Source: Carpediemonas membranifera
Taxonomy: Eukaryota > Fornicata
Direction: 5' to 3'
Assembly: GCA_019828565.1 (NCBI GenBank)
Contig: JAHDYR010000012.1
Coordinates: forward strand, 1,798,001 to 1,862,000
DNA length: 64,000 nt
Shown here piece after piece: positions 41,170 to 50,873 of the stretch (positions within the stretch are counted from its first letter, which is position 1; each line of letters begins with the position of its first letter). The translations under genes and the position numbers were made by a program. The notes beneath the pieces are model-generated. The model searched no databases and was not told the origin of the DNA. It saw only the letters and a list, made by a program, of their open reading frames with translations.

Positions 41170-41924
41170 GGACTGGTTTAAACTACTTTCTGTCTGGTGG
41201 TTTATATATTTACGGATTATGATCGGGATGACTGGCAGGGCAGGCTAACCACGCTGCCAGGCTTCGGCATATTCTCGAAAGACAGGGTCTCGCACACCTG
41301 GTCCCTCCCGAGCCAGCCGCCTCGACTCTGACTGAGTTTACCTCGGTTCGTGCTGCTAGCCGCTGTAGGGATGCCGAGCACGAGATGGAGACCGGCTACC
41401 GTGCCCGCGAACACGAGGCGTCTCGCCCTAGTGGGTTGACCCGCTCGGCCGTGAGCCACAGCCGCATGACGAGCAGGGACCTATCACCCGCCCTCGGCAG
41501 CCCGCACGCCGGGCTATTTGTAAGAATATAATAAATTGCTTTGGATGTTGTTTAATGGATGGGTATGTACTGGTGACACTGGGCCATGTCTGTCTGAGTG
41601 CTCAGCCGGTCATGAGCGCTGGAGGTGACCTTGACGGAACTTGATGGGGCGCGAATGATGACATGCTGCTGGCGTGGGGCTGTAATTCCACCTGAAGACC
41701 GTCAGATGCCTCCCATGCTGCCATGGCCGTCGACACCCGACTTCTCGAGGGTGATGGCGGGCTCGACTCGGCCTGAAGTCGGGGTCCGGAACGGACGAAT
41801 GTCGGGCGACGAAGAGTCGTTAGAGCGCCGTTTCAATGGCGAAAAGCTGGCGGAATACCTTATCAATCTCTTACTAAGCTTGTTGCCACTATGAAATGCT
41901 TACACAGCGTCGCCACATCCGCAC
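41170..41924. other. No supported gene
   Basis: Intergenic. A minus-strand stretch around 41700-41870 (DIRPFRTPTSGRVEPAITLE, then a stop near 41707) looks weakly coding but has no start. GTAAGAATATAATAAATTGC at about 41520 may be a terminator/poly(A) region. Nothing else recognised. Confidence 0.35.
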
Positions 41925-42609
41925 ATGGTCAAATCGAAAGCCCTGAGCAAGGGTTTGTATGATTCAGCTCTTTTATGCAGTCCTAGCCACTGATCCGGCG
42001 ATACAAACACTCAAGGCATCACAAAAGACGGCGTTGACACAACAAATATTTGAAACGGCCAAGACGAAGGCCAGCGAGCTTGAAATGGAGCTTAAGACTG
42101 GCACCGTGAAGGGCCAAGAGACACTGATCCTTGTCGATGACCCTCAAGGCCAGTACCAGACGTTCAAGAAGCGGATGGACTTGCGGAACAAGGCAGTCGT
42201 CGCCGAGGACAACACTGATCGTCTCAAGCCCAACAAGATCGCCCTGTTCCCCACGATCAGACACATGGAAGGCGCTCTAGTGATGCTGTACATAGCCATG
42301 GAGCGCGTAGGCCCGACTGTCGCCTGCGACTCCCTTGTAACCCAGCTCAGCATCGTACGTCCCAGTGGTATGCCCCCTGATCGTACGGTCGAGGGATACT
42401 GGCTCGAGGCGATTCAGTTCTTCATCAGGGCAGGGTATTTGACGAAATCAAACGTCCATCGTGCTGGTGTGCATGAAGCCTTTGACGTTGAAATTAGCCC
42501 AGCTCTCACTGCAATGGCCGACAGAAAGGAGGCATGGCGGGTGTTCACGGCCGAGGAGGAGGGCTGGGAGCAAGTGATGGAGACTGAATGGGAACGGATG
42601 GCGAATTGA
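41925..42609 (+). CDS. Possible Nse3/MAGE-type winged-helix protein
   Basis: With ATG 41925, exon 1 (41925-41952) and a 28 bp intron (41953-41980, GTTTGT...ATGCAG) the protein begins MVKSKALSKVLATDPAIQTL; otherwise it starts at ATG 41959. About 219 residues: helical N-terminal half, then IRHMEGALVMLYIAMERVGP, VEGYWLEAIQFFIRAGYL and a C-terminal stretch with an alanine-rich turn. Two successive winged helices with an adjacent L-x-x-L-Y-I-x-x-E-R-VG helix recall the MAGE domain of Nse3 in the SMC5/6 complex. Resemblance by pattern only. Confidence 0.55.
41953..41980 (+). other. Candidate 28 bp intron
   Basis: GTTTGTATGATTCAGCTCTT to GCAG. Removing it joins an upstream ATG exon in phase. It is not certain, because the downstream ATG at 41959 would also give a clean protein. 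Confidence 0.4.
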
Positions 42610-42710
42610 GCGATTTACTGCTGTTATCGTTCGAAAAAGTAAACACGGATTGAGTGTTCGTAAACGGAGTTTGAGAACAAAACTTGATCGTTTAGCGGCC
42701 TATAGAAGCA

Positions 42711-44603
42711 ATGAAGCCAGTTGGTCGAGCGAATCTAGAGCTTGGAGCTAAGTTGAACCCACAGGCGACGCATGGTTTGCGGAAGTCCCGGAGTAATGAT
42801 CTATTGCGGCTCGAAGAGATGCGAGGCTCTAGAAGAACGGATATGCGCCCCCGGAGCGGACGTCCACAGTCCAGCCTGCTTCTATCACGCGTCCCAAAGT
42901 CCATGAGCATACAGGGCTCTGCAGTAACGCAGATACAGCACCCGCATGAGCTTGAGCGCACAGAGGTTGTGAAGAAGTCGCGCCTGACGTCAATGGCGGA
43001 GAAGTACATCTCCCACGTCGGTACTGTGGATGATAACACGCTCGTTCTCAAACGTACCTCTGTCCAGCGGAACCTTTCGCCCGATAAGGTCAACCTCGAC
43101 AAGCAGGGCCTCACGAACGTGCCCATCTTCCAGGGCGAACGCCCGCTGCGCCTACTCAACCTCCAGAACAACCAGATCCGCGTTATATCCAATCTCCACC
43201 TCCTGACCTCCCTTATTTTCCTCGATCTTTATGGCAACAAGATCGAGCAAATATCCGGCCTCGAATCTGTTCCTGGTCTACGGATCCTCATGCTTGGACG
43301 TAATCAGCTGACTAAAATCAGCGGGCTCGAGGCACTGAACGATCTAGACGTCCTCGACCTTCACTCGAACGCTATCGAGGAGATCGACGGCATATCACAT
43401 CTCAGACACTTGCGGGTGCTCAATCTAGCAGATAACAAGATCTCCTCGGTGAAAATCTCGAGCGGATTGGCCTCCCTGACCGAGCTAAACCTCCGCAGGA
43501 ACAGTATCCGGGTTGTCCATGGTTTCGGCCAGCTCCGTGCCCTCCAGCGTCTATATCTTTCCAATAACTCGCTAGACACCCTAGACACCCTGCCTGCCGT
43601 GTGTGAGGCGCCCCAGCTGCTCGAGCTGACCGTTGATGGCAACACTGTCACGGAGCTTCCTGACTATGTGGGTACAGTACTGTCGAGAGCACCAAAGCTG
43701 AAACAGTTGGATCAAATCAAGATCACCGCGAAGGTCAGGACGGACGTGCGGGCCCAGAAACTAGTCCAGAAGCCGAGTCGGTCAGTGGTTGCCGAGTACG
43801 AGGACAGACGGCCCAAGACAAGGTCGGCCGCGCACGGGGAGGACGCCCCGCCCACCCCAGGACGGGAGGCGAAGGCCACAGCCTCACCCACGATCAAGCA
43901 GACTGAGAAAGCCAACGGGTATACTCTTCAGGACGATGGTAAGACGCTAGTCTGTCGTGGAGCAGGTGTTTCAGCTCTCATGGGCAAGATGCCGGTCGGG
44001 TTCGAGGGTGTAAGCACGGTGGTGCTGAGAAACTGCCCGATTCCCGGCGACGTCACCGACAGCAAGCTCATGCATCGCGTGTTGGCTTTGAAACTCAGCG
44101 ACTGCCCGATACACGACTTGGCTGATTTGAATCCGTTCACGACTCTAACCCGGCTAACTTCGTTGGAGGTGCGGAACTGCCCGATCACCACATCAGCGCT
44201 CCTCTTCCCCTACGTTTCATTCGTCTTTCCCCGACTGAACATGTTCAACGAGAAGCCTGTGCTGACTGCAGACAGACACCACGCGGCCTCGCTGTTCGCT
44301 GGAATCACGAACGGGCTGAGCAACTACACCATTGCACACATGCCGCCCACGCCACAGGCAGCGGCCTTGGCTCCGTTCATCGCTGCTGCTTCTGGGTCAA
44401 AAGCCAGCAGCGGGAAGCACTCTGCGAGGGGCAGGAGAACTGAACCACAAGGCAAGATCACTAGACCGGGTTTGAATGGCGAGAAGATCCTTGACGCCGC
44501 AGTCCAGCGGGCAACAAAGCAGGATGTTTACCTGGGCGAATGGCCTCATCTTGTCATGCAGATTGTCGCCCAGACCATGGGTGAAGTCTCCACGGAAAGT
44601 TGA
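42711..44603 (+). CDS. LRRC49: Leucine-rich repeat protein, LRRC49-like
   Basis: 630 residues. After a basic disordered N-terminus (1-120), SDS22-type leucine-rich repeats run from about 140 to 340: LRLLNLQNNQIRVISNL, LIFLDLYGNKIEQISGL, LRILMLGRNQLTKISGL, LDVLDLHSNAIEEIDGI, LRVLNLADNKIS, LTELNLRRNSIRVV and LQRLYLSNNSLDTL. Order and consensus closely follow animal LRRC49, a subunit of the tubulin polyglutamylase complex at centrioles and flagella. A linker and a less regular LRR-like C-terminal half follow. Implies a flagellated organism. Clean frame, ATG 42711. Confidence 0.85.
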   Translation: MKPVGRANLELGAKLNPQATHGLRKSRSNDLLRLEEMRGSRRTDMRPRSGRPQSSLLLSRVPKSMSIQGSAVTQIQHPHELERTEVVKKSRLTSMAEKYISHVGTVDDNTLVLKRTSVQRNLSPDKVNLDKQGLTNVPIFQGERPLRLLNLQNNQIRVISNLHLLTSLIFLDLYGNKIEQISGLESVPGLRILMLGRNQLTKISGLEALNDLDVLDLHSNAIEEIDGISHLRHLRVLNLADNKISSVKISSGLASLTELNLRRNSIRVVHGFGQLRALQRLYLSNNSLDTLDTLPAVCEAPQLLELTVDGNTVTELPDYVGTVLSRAPKLKQLDQIKITAKVRTDVRAQKLVQKPSRSVVAEYEDRRPKTRSAAHGEDAPPTPGREAKATASPTIKQTEKANGYTLQDDGKTLVCRGAGVSALMGKMPVGFEGVSTVVLRNCPIPGDVTDSKLMHRVLALKLSDCPIHDLADLNPFTTLTRLTSLEVRNCPITTSALLFPYVSFVFPRLNMFNEKPVLTADRHHAASLFAGITNGLSNYTIAHMPPTPQAAALAPFIAAASGSKASSGKHSARGRRTEPQGKITRPGLNGEKILDAAVQRATKQDVYLGEWPHLVMQIVAQTMGEVSTES

Positions 44604-44885
44604 GTGACTCATTTCTGACTGTATCAATACTAATCTGAAGAATTGTAAATCTCATGGGTCACGCAAGATACCTCCCTTAATTTCTGAGCACTGGGCTCCT
44701 GCGTATTTCATATAAACGGTTGTATGTAAATTTTCGTAAATTTACGTGGTCGTAGTGCGGAAGGGCCAGCTGCCCTTGGCAGGTAAGGTAAGTCGAGAGA
44801 TGCATCGGATGGCTCTCATAGCTGTCATTTACGTGATTTACGTGCGTTTTGAGATACTGGAAGATCAATCCTTGGGAAGCTCGTC

Positions 44886-45467
44886 ATGGCTGAAGAACCA
44901 GCGACGCTTGAAGGCGTTCAGAATACGCTGTCCCGGGATCATTTGCTCCGTTTGCTGTCATTTAGCGGCCGTGTTACTGATTGCGAGTTCCCATTACATC
45001 ACCCCACGTCATCCGAGATCGTCCTCGCCTTCCTCTGTCTAAGGAAGGCATTCCTCAGGGAAAACAACCAAAGCAGCATTCGTAGAGCATCGCAAGCCAG
45101 TTCTCGCGAGTGTAATACGTCTGAGAGCTACCCGCGTTCCTTCCCCGACTCCACGGGCGATGAGTACTCCGCGGACCAGGCGCTAATCCAGGATACTAGC
45201 AACGCATCCACCACTCCGCCGACCAACCCGCTCGCCAGCAACTCGTTTGAAGGCTTTGCCGCACTCTCTCGACCCAGCCGCTTTGATGACATCTCGCTGT
45301 CGTTCCCGATCCCGGAAGAAGGGTCTGAGGTGCCCTCACTGTTGTTCGAGTCCGGCGATGACTTGGACACACCCATCATGAGTGCCAGACTCGGGCCAAG
45401 CTCGAACAGGTCCTCGCGGTCATTGCTCAGCGAGGCGCTCAACGCTGCTTTTGAAAGATCGCACTGA
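44886..45467 (+). CDS. Hypothetical protein, 193 aa
   Basis: ATG 44886. The N-terminal 60 residues look ordered (TLSRDHLLRLLSFSGRVTDC; EIVLAFLCLRKAFLREN). The rest is Ser/Asp/Pro-rich and acidic, with repeated short SL-F/P motifs (DISLSFPIPEEGSEVPSLLF). There is no signal peptide, membrane helix or catalytic motif. Unassigned. Confidence 0.65.
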   Translation: MAEEPATLEGVQNTLSRDHLLRLLSFSGRVTDCEFPLHHPTSSEIVLAFLCLRKAFLRENNQSSIRRASQASSRECNTSESYPRSFPDSTGDEYSADQALIQDTSNASTTPPTNPLASNSFEGFAALSRPSRFDDISLSFPIPEEGSEVPSLLFESGDDLDTPIMSARLGPSSNRSSRSLLSEALNAAFERSH

Positions 45468-45579
45468 CATTCTCACATCTCTCTGCTGGCTGAGACGCCA
45501 TTGTACATTTGCGCATATGCAATTCTATTCACATTTCTCATAAATTCTGGAAAATGCAGTTTATGGCGACTGGACTCAC

Positions 45580-45688
45580 GGTCCTTGACGATCGCGCGCT
45601 TAACCGTCGTCAGGTCCTTGGCCTCGGCACCTCTCTTCTTGACCGACTTGGGAGAGAATGTGCGGGCAATGGTGCTCCGTTGGGAGGG
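45580..45688 (-). CDS. Possible exon, basic peptide
   Basis: On the minus strand, CTTTCTTTCTTTCAAG precedes a basic frame (STIARTFSPKSVKKRGAEAK; LTTVKRAIVKD), and GTGAGT follows at 45579. This could be an internal exon. Alternatively the CTTT run is the 3' tail of an inserted LINE and the basic frame is its target. Not enough to decide. Confidence 0.25.
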
Positions 45689-45900
45689 CTTGAAAGAAAG
45701 AAAGAAATTGAGAAATACGATAACTCGCCCCAGAGTCGATTGTGTAAAAAAAGATGAAGCGGGGCGAGGTCTGGGGCGGTTCGGGGGTGAGAGGCGAACC
45801 TGTGGGCGGGCGAGGGGCGTCGCCAGCAAAAAAATCGGAGAAAGAAAGAAAATTTATGAATTTACTCGATTGTATGTAAAACATCGCACATGTCCGCGCT

Positions 45901-46746
45901 TCAGCCAGTGGGTGGCACCGTAGTGCTTGCCCGTTGACCCTGCCACGCGGCGGCAGGTGGGTGGGGAGGGGTGACAACGGACTTTGTCAGTTGGACGAGG
46001 CGGTTGGCTCGCTGGAGCTCGTTGCTCTTTCTCAGGAGCCATCCCATCAGTCCGATGGCTAGTGCTGAGCGTGCTTGTCTCTCGGTGAAGCAGGTTGCTC
46101 CCGTGATGGAGCAGATGTCCTGTCCGACCTCGACCAGCTCTTTGGCGGCGGCGTCAATGTGTCTGCCCCCTGGGGTGAGGGCTACCACTACTACGTCAAC
46201 ATCGTAGTCCGCGTACTGATCTCGCTTGGTCTGGATGAAAGCCGCTGAGTCGCGTTTTCCCACAGTCACTTCAATCACGAGCGGGCGTCCATTCCAGAGG
46301 AGAGGCTCGTTGATGAGAACATCAGCTTTCGCCTGCTTCACAGGGTGGGCCAGCTGTCCTTGGGCGGCGCGTCTCGCCAGTCTGTCCTGGACATTCGGTC
46401 CTCCCTCCCTCCCTCCGTAAAAATGAGTGCGGGGACCTCGGTGGGGTCAGTGATGGCGGGCGTCTCTCTGCACCGGTCGCCTCGGGCCGATGCAGGGCAG
46501 TTCGAGGCGACTTTTGGCGGTCTTTAAGTGTGGGAGGATGACCCAATCGCCGGGGACGACGGTGGCGGTGCCGACTGTCTCGGCTGGGCGTGCTTCGAGG
46601 GATTCAAGGTAGCGGGTGCGGGCAGGGGCATCGCGCGGGAGGTCACGGAAGGCGGCCGAGGTGAGTCCGGTTACTCTAGAGCGGGTCTTGTTGACGGTGT
46701 CTTCCACCTCGGGCAGAAGGCTGCCATGCTTCGGTGTTGCGGACAT
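45901..46746 (-). pseudogene. Retroelement C-terminal endonuclease-like domain
   Basis: Minus-strand frames joined by one shift at 46512-46515 (AAAA) read: SAAFRDLPRDAPARTRYLES, GDWVILPHLKTAK, a short Cys pair, then AKADVLINEPLLWNGRPLVI and EVTVGKRDSAAFIQTKRDQY, VDVVVVALTPGGRHIDAAAK and a helical end. Asp-Val ... Ile-Glu-Val-x-Val ... Lys-x-x-x-Tyr is the pattern of the PD-(D/E)XK restriction-like endonuclease that follows RT in R2/NeSL-type elements. A CTTT-rich tail follows at about 45835-45855. Truncated at the 5' side near 46750. Confidence 0.5.
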
Positions 46747-47040
46747 AGGCGATCTCGTTCAGCACTCTCAGTTAAGAGAGAGCGTTTGATCACTCAGCTG
46801 ACCCAGAGCCACCGTGAGGCACTTAAAATTGGCCACTAAATCAAATATTTTCATCTTTATCACTTTATCACTTCATATTCACAACAGTATCGAAGATTTC
46901 AGCACACTCGGCACAGATTTTGGCTGCAACTGTGCTACAATCGAAAGAAACCTCGCGGATAAACAAATGCGAACTGCAGAACCACGCTTGCATCTGCCGA
47001 AGAACTCGTCCGACTGCAGTGCGACAAGCGACTCCAGGAC

Positions 47041-47529
47041 ATGTATGCGTCCTTTGGCCTCAAGGAGTCATCGGACCCGTCGCAGGTCGAGCAGCTGGTG
47101 GACACGGGGGGCAACCCACTTGCCATTGTCACGATGGAGGGCACGATGGGTCCCAACAAGTGGACCAACCTCGGCAAGAGCCTGACAGAGTGCTGTGGGA
47201 TGATAATGCAAGGCTCTACGTTGATCCGCGTGACCAACCATGGTAATAGACTTGATCAGCACGCTCATGGGATGCCTGCTTCCGACAAGAGGAGTGTTGA
47301 CTCGTTCGTGGAACGCACCCGTGTGTCCGTGCGCCGTGAACGTGCGGCAAAACGGCCTAACGTCACCCGCATCAGGCAGAAGTTGATGATTATCCGCCAT
47401 TACAACCTTCGTTCTTTCACGCTGGTCAAAGAGATCAAGGAAACGAGGACCGAGATGCGTAAGGAGAAGAAAGCCAACTTCTGGGACAGTGAATGGAATA
47501 TTTCCGTTGAGGATGACGAAGAAGTGTAA
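47041..47529 (+). CDS. Hypothetical protein, 162 aa
   Basis: From ATG 47041; the frame stays open back to about 46960 (SAEELVRLQCDKRLQDM), so an upstream exon is likely. It contains NPLAIVTMEGTMGPNKWTNL and a C-terminal basic helix (RERAAKRPNVTRIRQKLMII; EIKETRTEMRKEKKANFWD). No recognised family. It may belong with the two minus-strand genes at 47554 and 48464 in an unknown element. Confidence 0.5.
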   Translation: MYASFGLKESSDPSQVEQLVDTGGNPLAIVTMEGTMGPNKWTNLGKSLTECCGMIMQGSTLIRVTNHGNRLDQHAHGMPASDKRSVDSFVERTRVSVRRERAAKRPNVTRIRQKLMIIRHYNLRSFTLVKEIKETRTEMRKEKKANFWDSEWNISVEDDEEV

Positions 47530-47553
47530 ATGAAATGAAAATAAAACAAGAAT

Positions 47554-48315
47554 TTATAGCTCCTGTGCCGAACACTCTAAGTAGTAATTCATGATGGCTT
47601 GGTATACCTTGCGACGCAGCACATCACGCGATTCAGCCTCAGCACGTTCCGCATTCCGCTTGGCAATGACAGAAGTGAGCTGACTGAGTGTCTTAGCCTC
47701 CTTCTTCAGAACTCTGGTGGGTCTGGCGAAGATGAGATCCGCGTCGCGGTCACGGCAAGGCTTGCTCAGGACGAGCTTGACGTCATCGACCGTCACACCG
47801 CACGATGAAGCAGCGAAGGCATGGACCTTAGCCCGGTAGGCGATGGGAATGCGGTGAAAGGCATCATCCATCTCGCGGACAGTCGCGATGAGTGGGTCGT
47901 CCGTGTCCAGCTCATCTGTCTGGGCGTCAAGACTGAGGAGAGCCTTGAAGCGGTGACGCTTGTCCTCATCACCGCCTCCCTGCCACTTGCGGCTGATCTC
48001 TTCGACCGACTGGAGATTGCCGTAGAGCTTGTCCTTCTTCAAGGAGGCTACTTTCATTTTAGGGACCTCGGCGGCAAACTTCTGGCTGAAGTCGACAACC
48101 CATCCGTTTGCGCGGGTAATATCGTCATTATTAAGGAGGAAATTGCTGATAAAGGTCTGAACGATCTCGATGGGCGTCTTGTGAGCTTTTCGGGCTGTTT
48201 TCGTGCACTTGTTGGACTTGCTCTGGCTCTTTTGCTGCGCTTTCTTGCCAAGAGCCATTCTCCTCTCCTTTTGAGCTTCAGTGGCCTGTATATTGCCTTG
48301 TTTACTTCTTGTCAT
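47554..48315 (-). CDS. Hypothetical basic protein, 253 aa
   Basis: ATG 48315, clean frame. The N-terminal 45 residues are extremely basic (KAQQKSQSKSNKCTKTARKA), suggesting a nuclear signal or nucleic-acid binding. A helical middle (PIEIVQTFISNFLLNN; WVVDFSQKFAAEVPKMKVAS) and a C-terminal coiled segment (TLSQLTSVIAKRNAERAEAE) follow. Family not recognised. Tail to tail with 47041-47529 (24 bp between stops). Confidence 0.6.
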   Translation of the reverse strand: MTRSKQGNIQATEAQKERRMALGKKAQQKSQSKSNKCTKTARKAHKTPIEIVQTFISNFLLNNDDITRANGWVVDFSQKFAAEVPKMKVASLKKDKLYGNLQSVEEISRKWQGGGDEDKRHRFKALLSLDAQTDELDTDDPLIATVREMDDAFHRIPIAYRAKVHAFAASSCGVTVDDVKLVLSKPCRDRDADLIFARPTRVLKKEAKTLSQLTSVIAKRNAERAEAESRDVLRRKVYQAIMNYYLECSAQEL

Positions 48316-48463
48316 CGTTGTTTCCTTAAAATGCGTGTGAAAATGTGAAATGAACTGTGACTCTCGACATTGCTGCGCAGCTATGGTATTCCAACGGCAC
48401 AGAACGGGTTTATAGCATGCATATGATCCATTCTGGTGCCTTTATCCTCTATAGGCAGGCTCT

Positions 48464-48703
48464 TCAAGCATAGATCTTACCTGTAGTCTTCTGTCGAAGG
48501 TCCTCACATGCATAGCAGGACGTTTTGTTAGACACCAGCTGGCAGGATGGACACGTGATGGGAGGTTTCTTGTGATGTCTCTCCCCGCAGGATACATGCA
48601 TGAATCTTTTGCACGCCGAACATTGCAAGTATGTCACGTGGCTAGGATTCCACCACCAGTCAGGCGCGTGGCAAACACAACAACCAAAGCAGAGGGCCCG
48701 CAT
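48464..48703 (-). CDS. PHD/RING-like zinc-finger peptide
   Basis: 79 codons from ATG 48703: CCVCHAPDWWWNP, then CSACKRFMHVSC, HHKKPPITCPSC and CYACEDL. The Cys/His order C-x2-C ... C-x2-C-x4-H-x2-C ... C-x2-C resembles a PHD finger, and a further C-x2-C follows. Such fingers read histone tails or act as E3 ligases, and they also occur in transposon proteins. Too short for a full gene; probably one exon or a fragment. Confidence 0.5.
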   Translation of the reverse strand: MRALCFGCCVCHAPDWWWNPSHVTYLQCSACKRFMHVSCGERHHKKPPITCPSCQLVSNKTSCYACEDLRQKTTGKIYA

Positions 48704-48913
48704 GTACAGAACTGCTAGTAGTCGGTCACAAACCGGGCTGCATCGTGAGCAGTCAGACGGTCGACGGGGCGTGCCTGGGCCACCATCCAGCAGCTGTACA
48801 GTGATGGATGATACGAGATCATAATGATCCGCATCAGTGAGCGATTGGCCAGGGTACGGAGATAAGCGGGCTGGCCCTCGGTAAGTCGGGGGTGAGCCGC
48901 GTCAAGACGCCGA

Positions 48914-49336
48914 TCACAACATGCCCTGAATGGGGAGCTCGAAGCGATTGGAAACGCGACCGGATACAGAAGCAATGACGGCTTGGAAGCCTGTAACCTT
49001 ACAGTAGCTGAGAACCAGGTCGTAGTCGCTGGAAACTCCGTATGCTGTGACCGTGTCCCTGAGTCCCTTTGGAGTCATGGGGGACTTGGCCATGTGAAGA
49101 GGAATCTCATAAGACGTGTGAGCCGTGATGTACACGCCAGGGCTCTTGATCTTGATCGGTACAGGCAACTTAGTCGGCGTTAGGCCCGCCAACACGGCCT
49201 TGTCGGGGTTGACCAAGCAGACATCTGCGCCGCAGTCATATAGCACGAGCTTCCAAGTCACGGGCTCTCCACAATGTGCGGTGATATCTGCCGATACTAC
49301 CGGAAGGTTGGGACCACCAGAAATTACGGTCCACAC
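48914..49336 (-). pseudogene. Gyp3 protease
   Basis: Contains WKLVLYDCGADVCLVNPD, aligned with the retropepsin active site D-T/S-G-A; here the second residue is Cys. Then a flap-like stretch and YDLVLSYCKVTGFQAVIASV, matching the family's second conserved strand (xDVVLGYPHLxxLGI in Gyp4). It ends at 48914 without RT. Confidence 0.6.
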
Positions 49337-50099
49337 CTGAGGTCTTGACGGTTGCGGGAGTTAAATAGGAGGACGGATTTACACTGGACTTACAGAACTG
49401 TGCCAGGTGTCCGTCCTTCCCACACTTCTCGCAGCGCGTCTTGGGCTTACGGCTGTTCTCCTCGCGTCTGACGGTCGTTTGAGCAAAGGGGCGGCTGAGC
49501 GAAGACGCCTCACACAAGCGCCGGATGAGGGCGCTGGCCCGGGGGAAGACCTCCTCCAGAGGGAGGCCGGCGGTGACGCCGTCGACCTGGGCGCGGAGCT
49601 CCTCGTGGCGGATGGATCCCACGAAGAGGTCATGGATGCTCTTCTCCGATAGCTCTGGGTCCAAGAGCGACAGACGACGTTGGAACAGGGCGAAGCGCCC
49701 AACATGGGGGAATCCGTCATATGAAAGCTTGAATAGCTGGCGTTGGAGCTCGACTTCGGTCGGCCTGAGGACGCGCCCGAGGGCGTTGAGCACGGCTCTC
49801 TCCCTGTATGCAGTACTGTTGCGTACCTTGAGGCGGATAGTGGGTCCGAAGGTCGCGTCCTCGTCGTCTGACGGGGGGGTCCGGACCGTGTACTTGGCGT
49901 CGGAGTAGACGCTCAGCAGATCGACGCCACATGAAGAGGAGTACGCGTATACTGCGGGGCCAATGCGTTTGAGCAACTTGGAGGAACCGCCCTGGCGCAC
50001 GTGGCGCTCCAGCTGTTCATTGAATCTAAACAGCGCGCTGATGTCGGGCTCGTCGAGAACGGGCCCATTTCTATCATAGGTCTCATTGTGTTTCGTCAT
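49236..50099 (-). CDS. Gyp3 gag
   Basis: 287 codons from ATG 50099. Shares with Gyp4 gag the pattern ALGRVLRPTEVELQRQLFKL (Gyp4: LGRALRPTQEVNKLRLFRI) and the terminal zinc knuckle CEKCGKDGHLAQFC. The capsid-like helical region is about residues 20-215. After the knuckle the frame runs on into a non-homologous tail, and the protease is found in the next frame, so either a frameshift site or a one-base error lies near 49330. Confidence 0.75.
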   Translation of the reverse strand: MTKHNETYDRNGPVLDEPDISALFRFNEQLERHVRQGGSSKLLKRIGPAVYAYSSSCGVDLLSVYSDAKYTVRTPPSDDEDATFGPTIRLKVRNSTAYRERAVLNALGRVLRPTEVELQRQLFKLSYDGFPHVGRFALFQRRLSLLDPELSEKSIHDLFVGSIRHEELRAQVDGVTAGLPLEEVFPRASALIRRLCEASSLSRPFAQTTVRREENSRKPKTRCEKCGKDGHLAQFCKSSVNPSSYLTPATVKTSGVDRNFWWSQPSGSIGRYHRTLWRARDLEARAI

Positions 50100-50109
50100 T
50101 AGATGGAAA

Positions 50110-50119
50110 ATACTAGTAT
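50110..50119. other. Palindromic decamer, Gyp3
   Basis: ATACTAGTAT lies directly after the 5' LTR end (minus strand ...GAGACCACA) and 10 bases before the gag ATG, the same position as in Gyp1, Gyp2 and Gyp4. Confidence 0.75.
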
Positions 50120-50230
50120 TGTGGTCTCTTATGACAAAAGAACTTTAGTAGTCAAACGGGATTCGACACAGAGGTGTCGAATCCTGAGATATAAATATCA
50201 TATCTATCTTCCAGAGGTCCCTAAACTGCT
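50120..50230 (-). repeat. Gyp3 5' LTR (outer edge unclear)
   Basis: The inner end resembles the Gyp1 LTR end (TTTGACTACTAAAG ... GACCACA; Gyp1 TTTGACTAAAG ... GAGCACA). A perfect 11 bp stem GGATTCGACAC/GTGTCGAATCC lies at about 50159-50184 and a TATA-like ATATTTATAT upstream of it. No second copy is present, so the outer boundary is a guess. Confidence 0.45.
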
Positions 50231-50575
50231 CGGTAAGGGATACCAAACCGACACCCCTGCTGTGGCTACCAGCCATCCATATCCTCGAGGAGCTCCAGCC
50301 CAACTCGGAAGTGGTCAGGGCCCTTGCGGCCTGTCCCATCTGTCAGAAGGTCGCAATCAATGCTGCTGTTGTTGCGATTCTATCATCCCCGCAGACTGCC
50401 CTCCAGACCATCTGCGCGACGCCATGGACGAGGCTAAACCAGACTCACCTGTCAGAGTGCCCAACTCTGAGCCTCGATCCATCATGCCTCTTCAAACACC
50501 CCGAGACATTCTCGGAGCGCCACGACCATAAGGTAACGAACTGGATCCGAGAGCACCTTGAGACGTAAGGGTTCC
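50186..50575 (+). CDS. Orphan ORF with CPIC motif
   Basis: Plus frame open from 50186 to the stop at 50573-50575 with protein-like sequence (LWLPAIHILEELQPNSEVVR; ALAACPICQKVAINAAVVAI; CLFKHPETFSERHDHKVTNW). There is no ATG; the CTATCTTCCAG just before 50210 would serve as a 3' splice site. It may be the 3' exon of a gene broken by Gyp3. No family recognised. Confidence 0.35.
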
Positions 50576-50873
50576 TTCCCTTTACACAGCATAATAAGCC
50601 ACCACCTCCCAGCCGTCCGCCCTCCCCTGATCCAAGGCGTTCGGTGCTGCCCCCGCGGCAACGGCAGGCTGCGCACACCCCCCTGTCTCATGAGTGGATC
50701 TCCCAACCGTCGGGCCTGGCTGCCCGCCACTAGGCGGGTCTTTTCTTTTTCCCCGAGCCTGGGGTTTTTCCAGCCCTCCAACTGGCCGTCATGTTGTCGT
50801 GTCGTTGTATTTATTGAGTTCGCACCTGGCTCCGCAGGCCAGGGTTCGCACGTGCTACACGTTGGCACCCCAC
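50576..50873. other. No supported gene
   Basis: Pro/Arg-rich translations in all frames; nothing recognisable. Lies between the orphan ORF and the 50.9 kb LTR. Confidence 0.3.

Larger units (their letters stand above)
48914..50120 (-). mobile_element. Ty3 fragment Gyp3 (5' LTR edge, gag, protease)
   Basis: Minus-strand remnant with the element order 5' LTR end (CA at 50120), palindrome, gag and protease, then loss of sequence near 48910; no RT or integrase remains. Gag is clearly related to that of Gyp4. Confidence 0.7.

Noticed and set aside
50576-50873. Pro/Arg-rich frames as a gene
   Set aside because: Low complexity on both strands, no start context, no motif.
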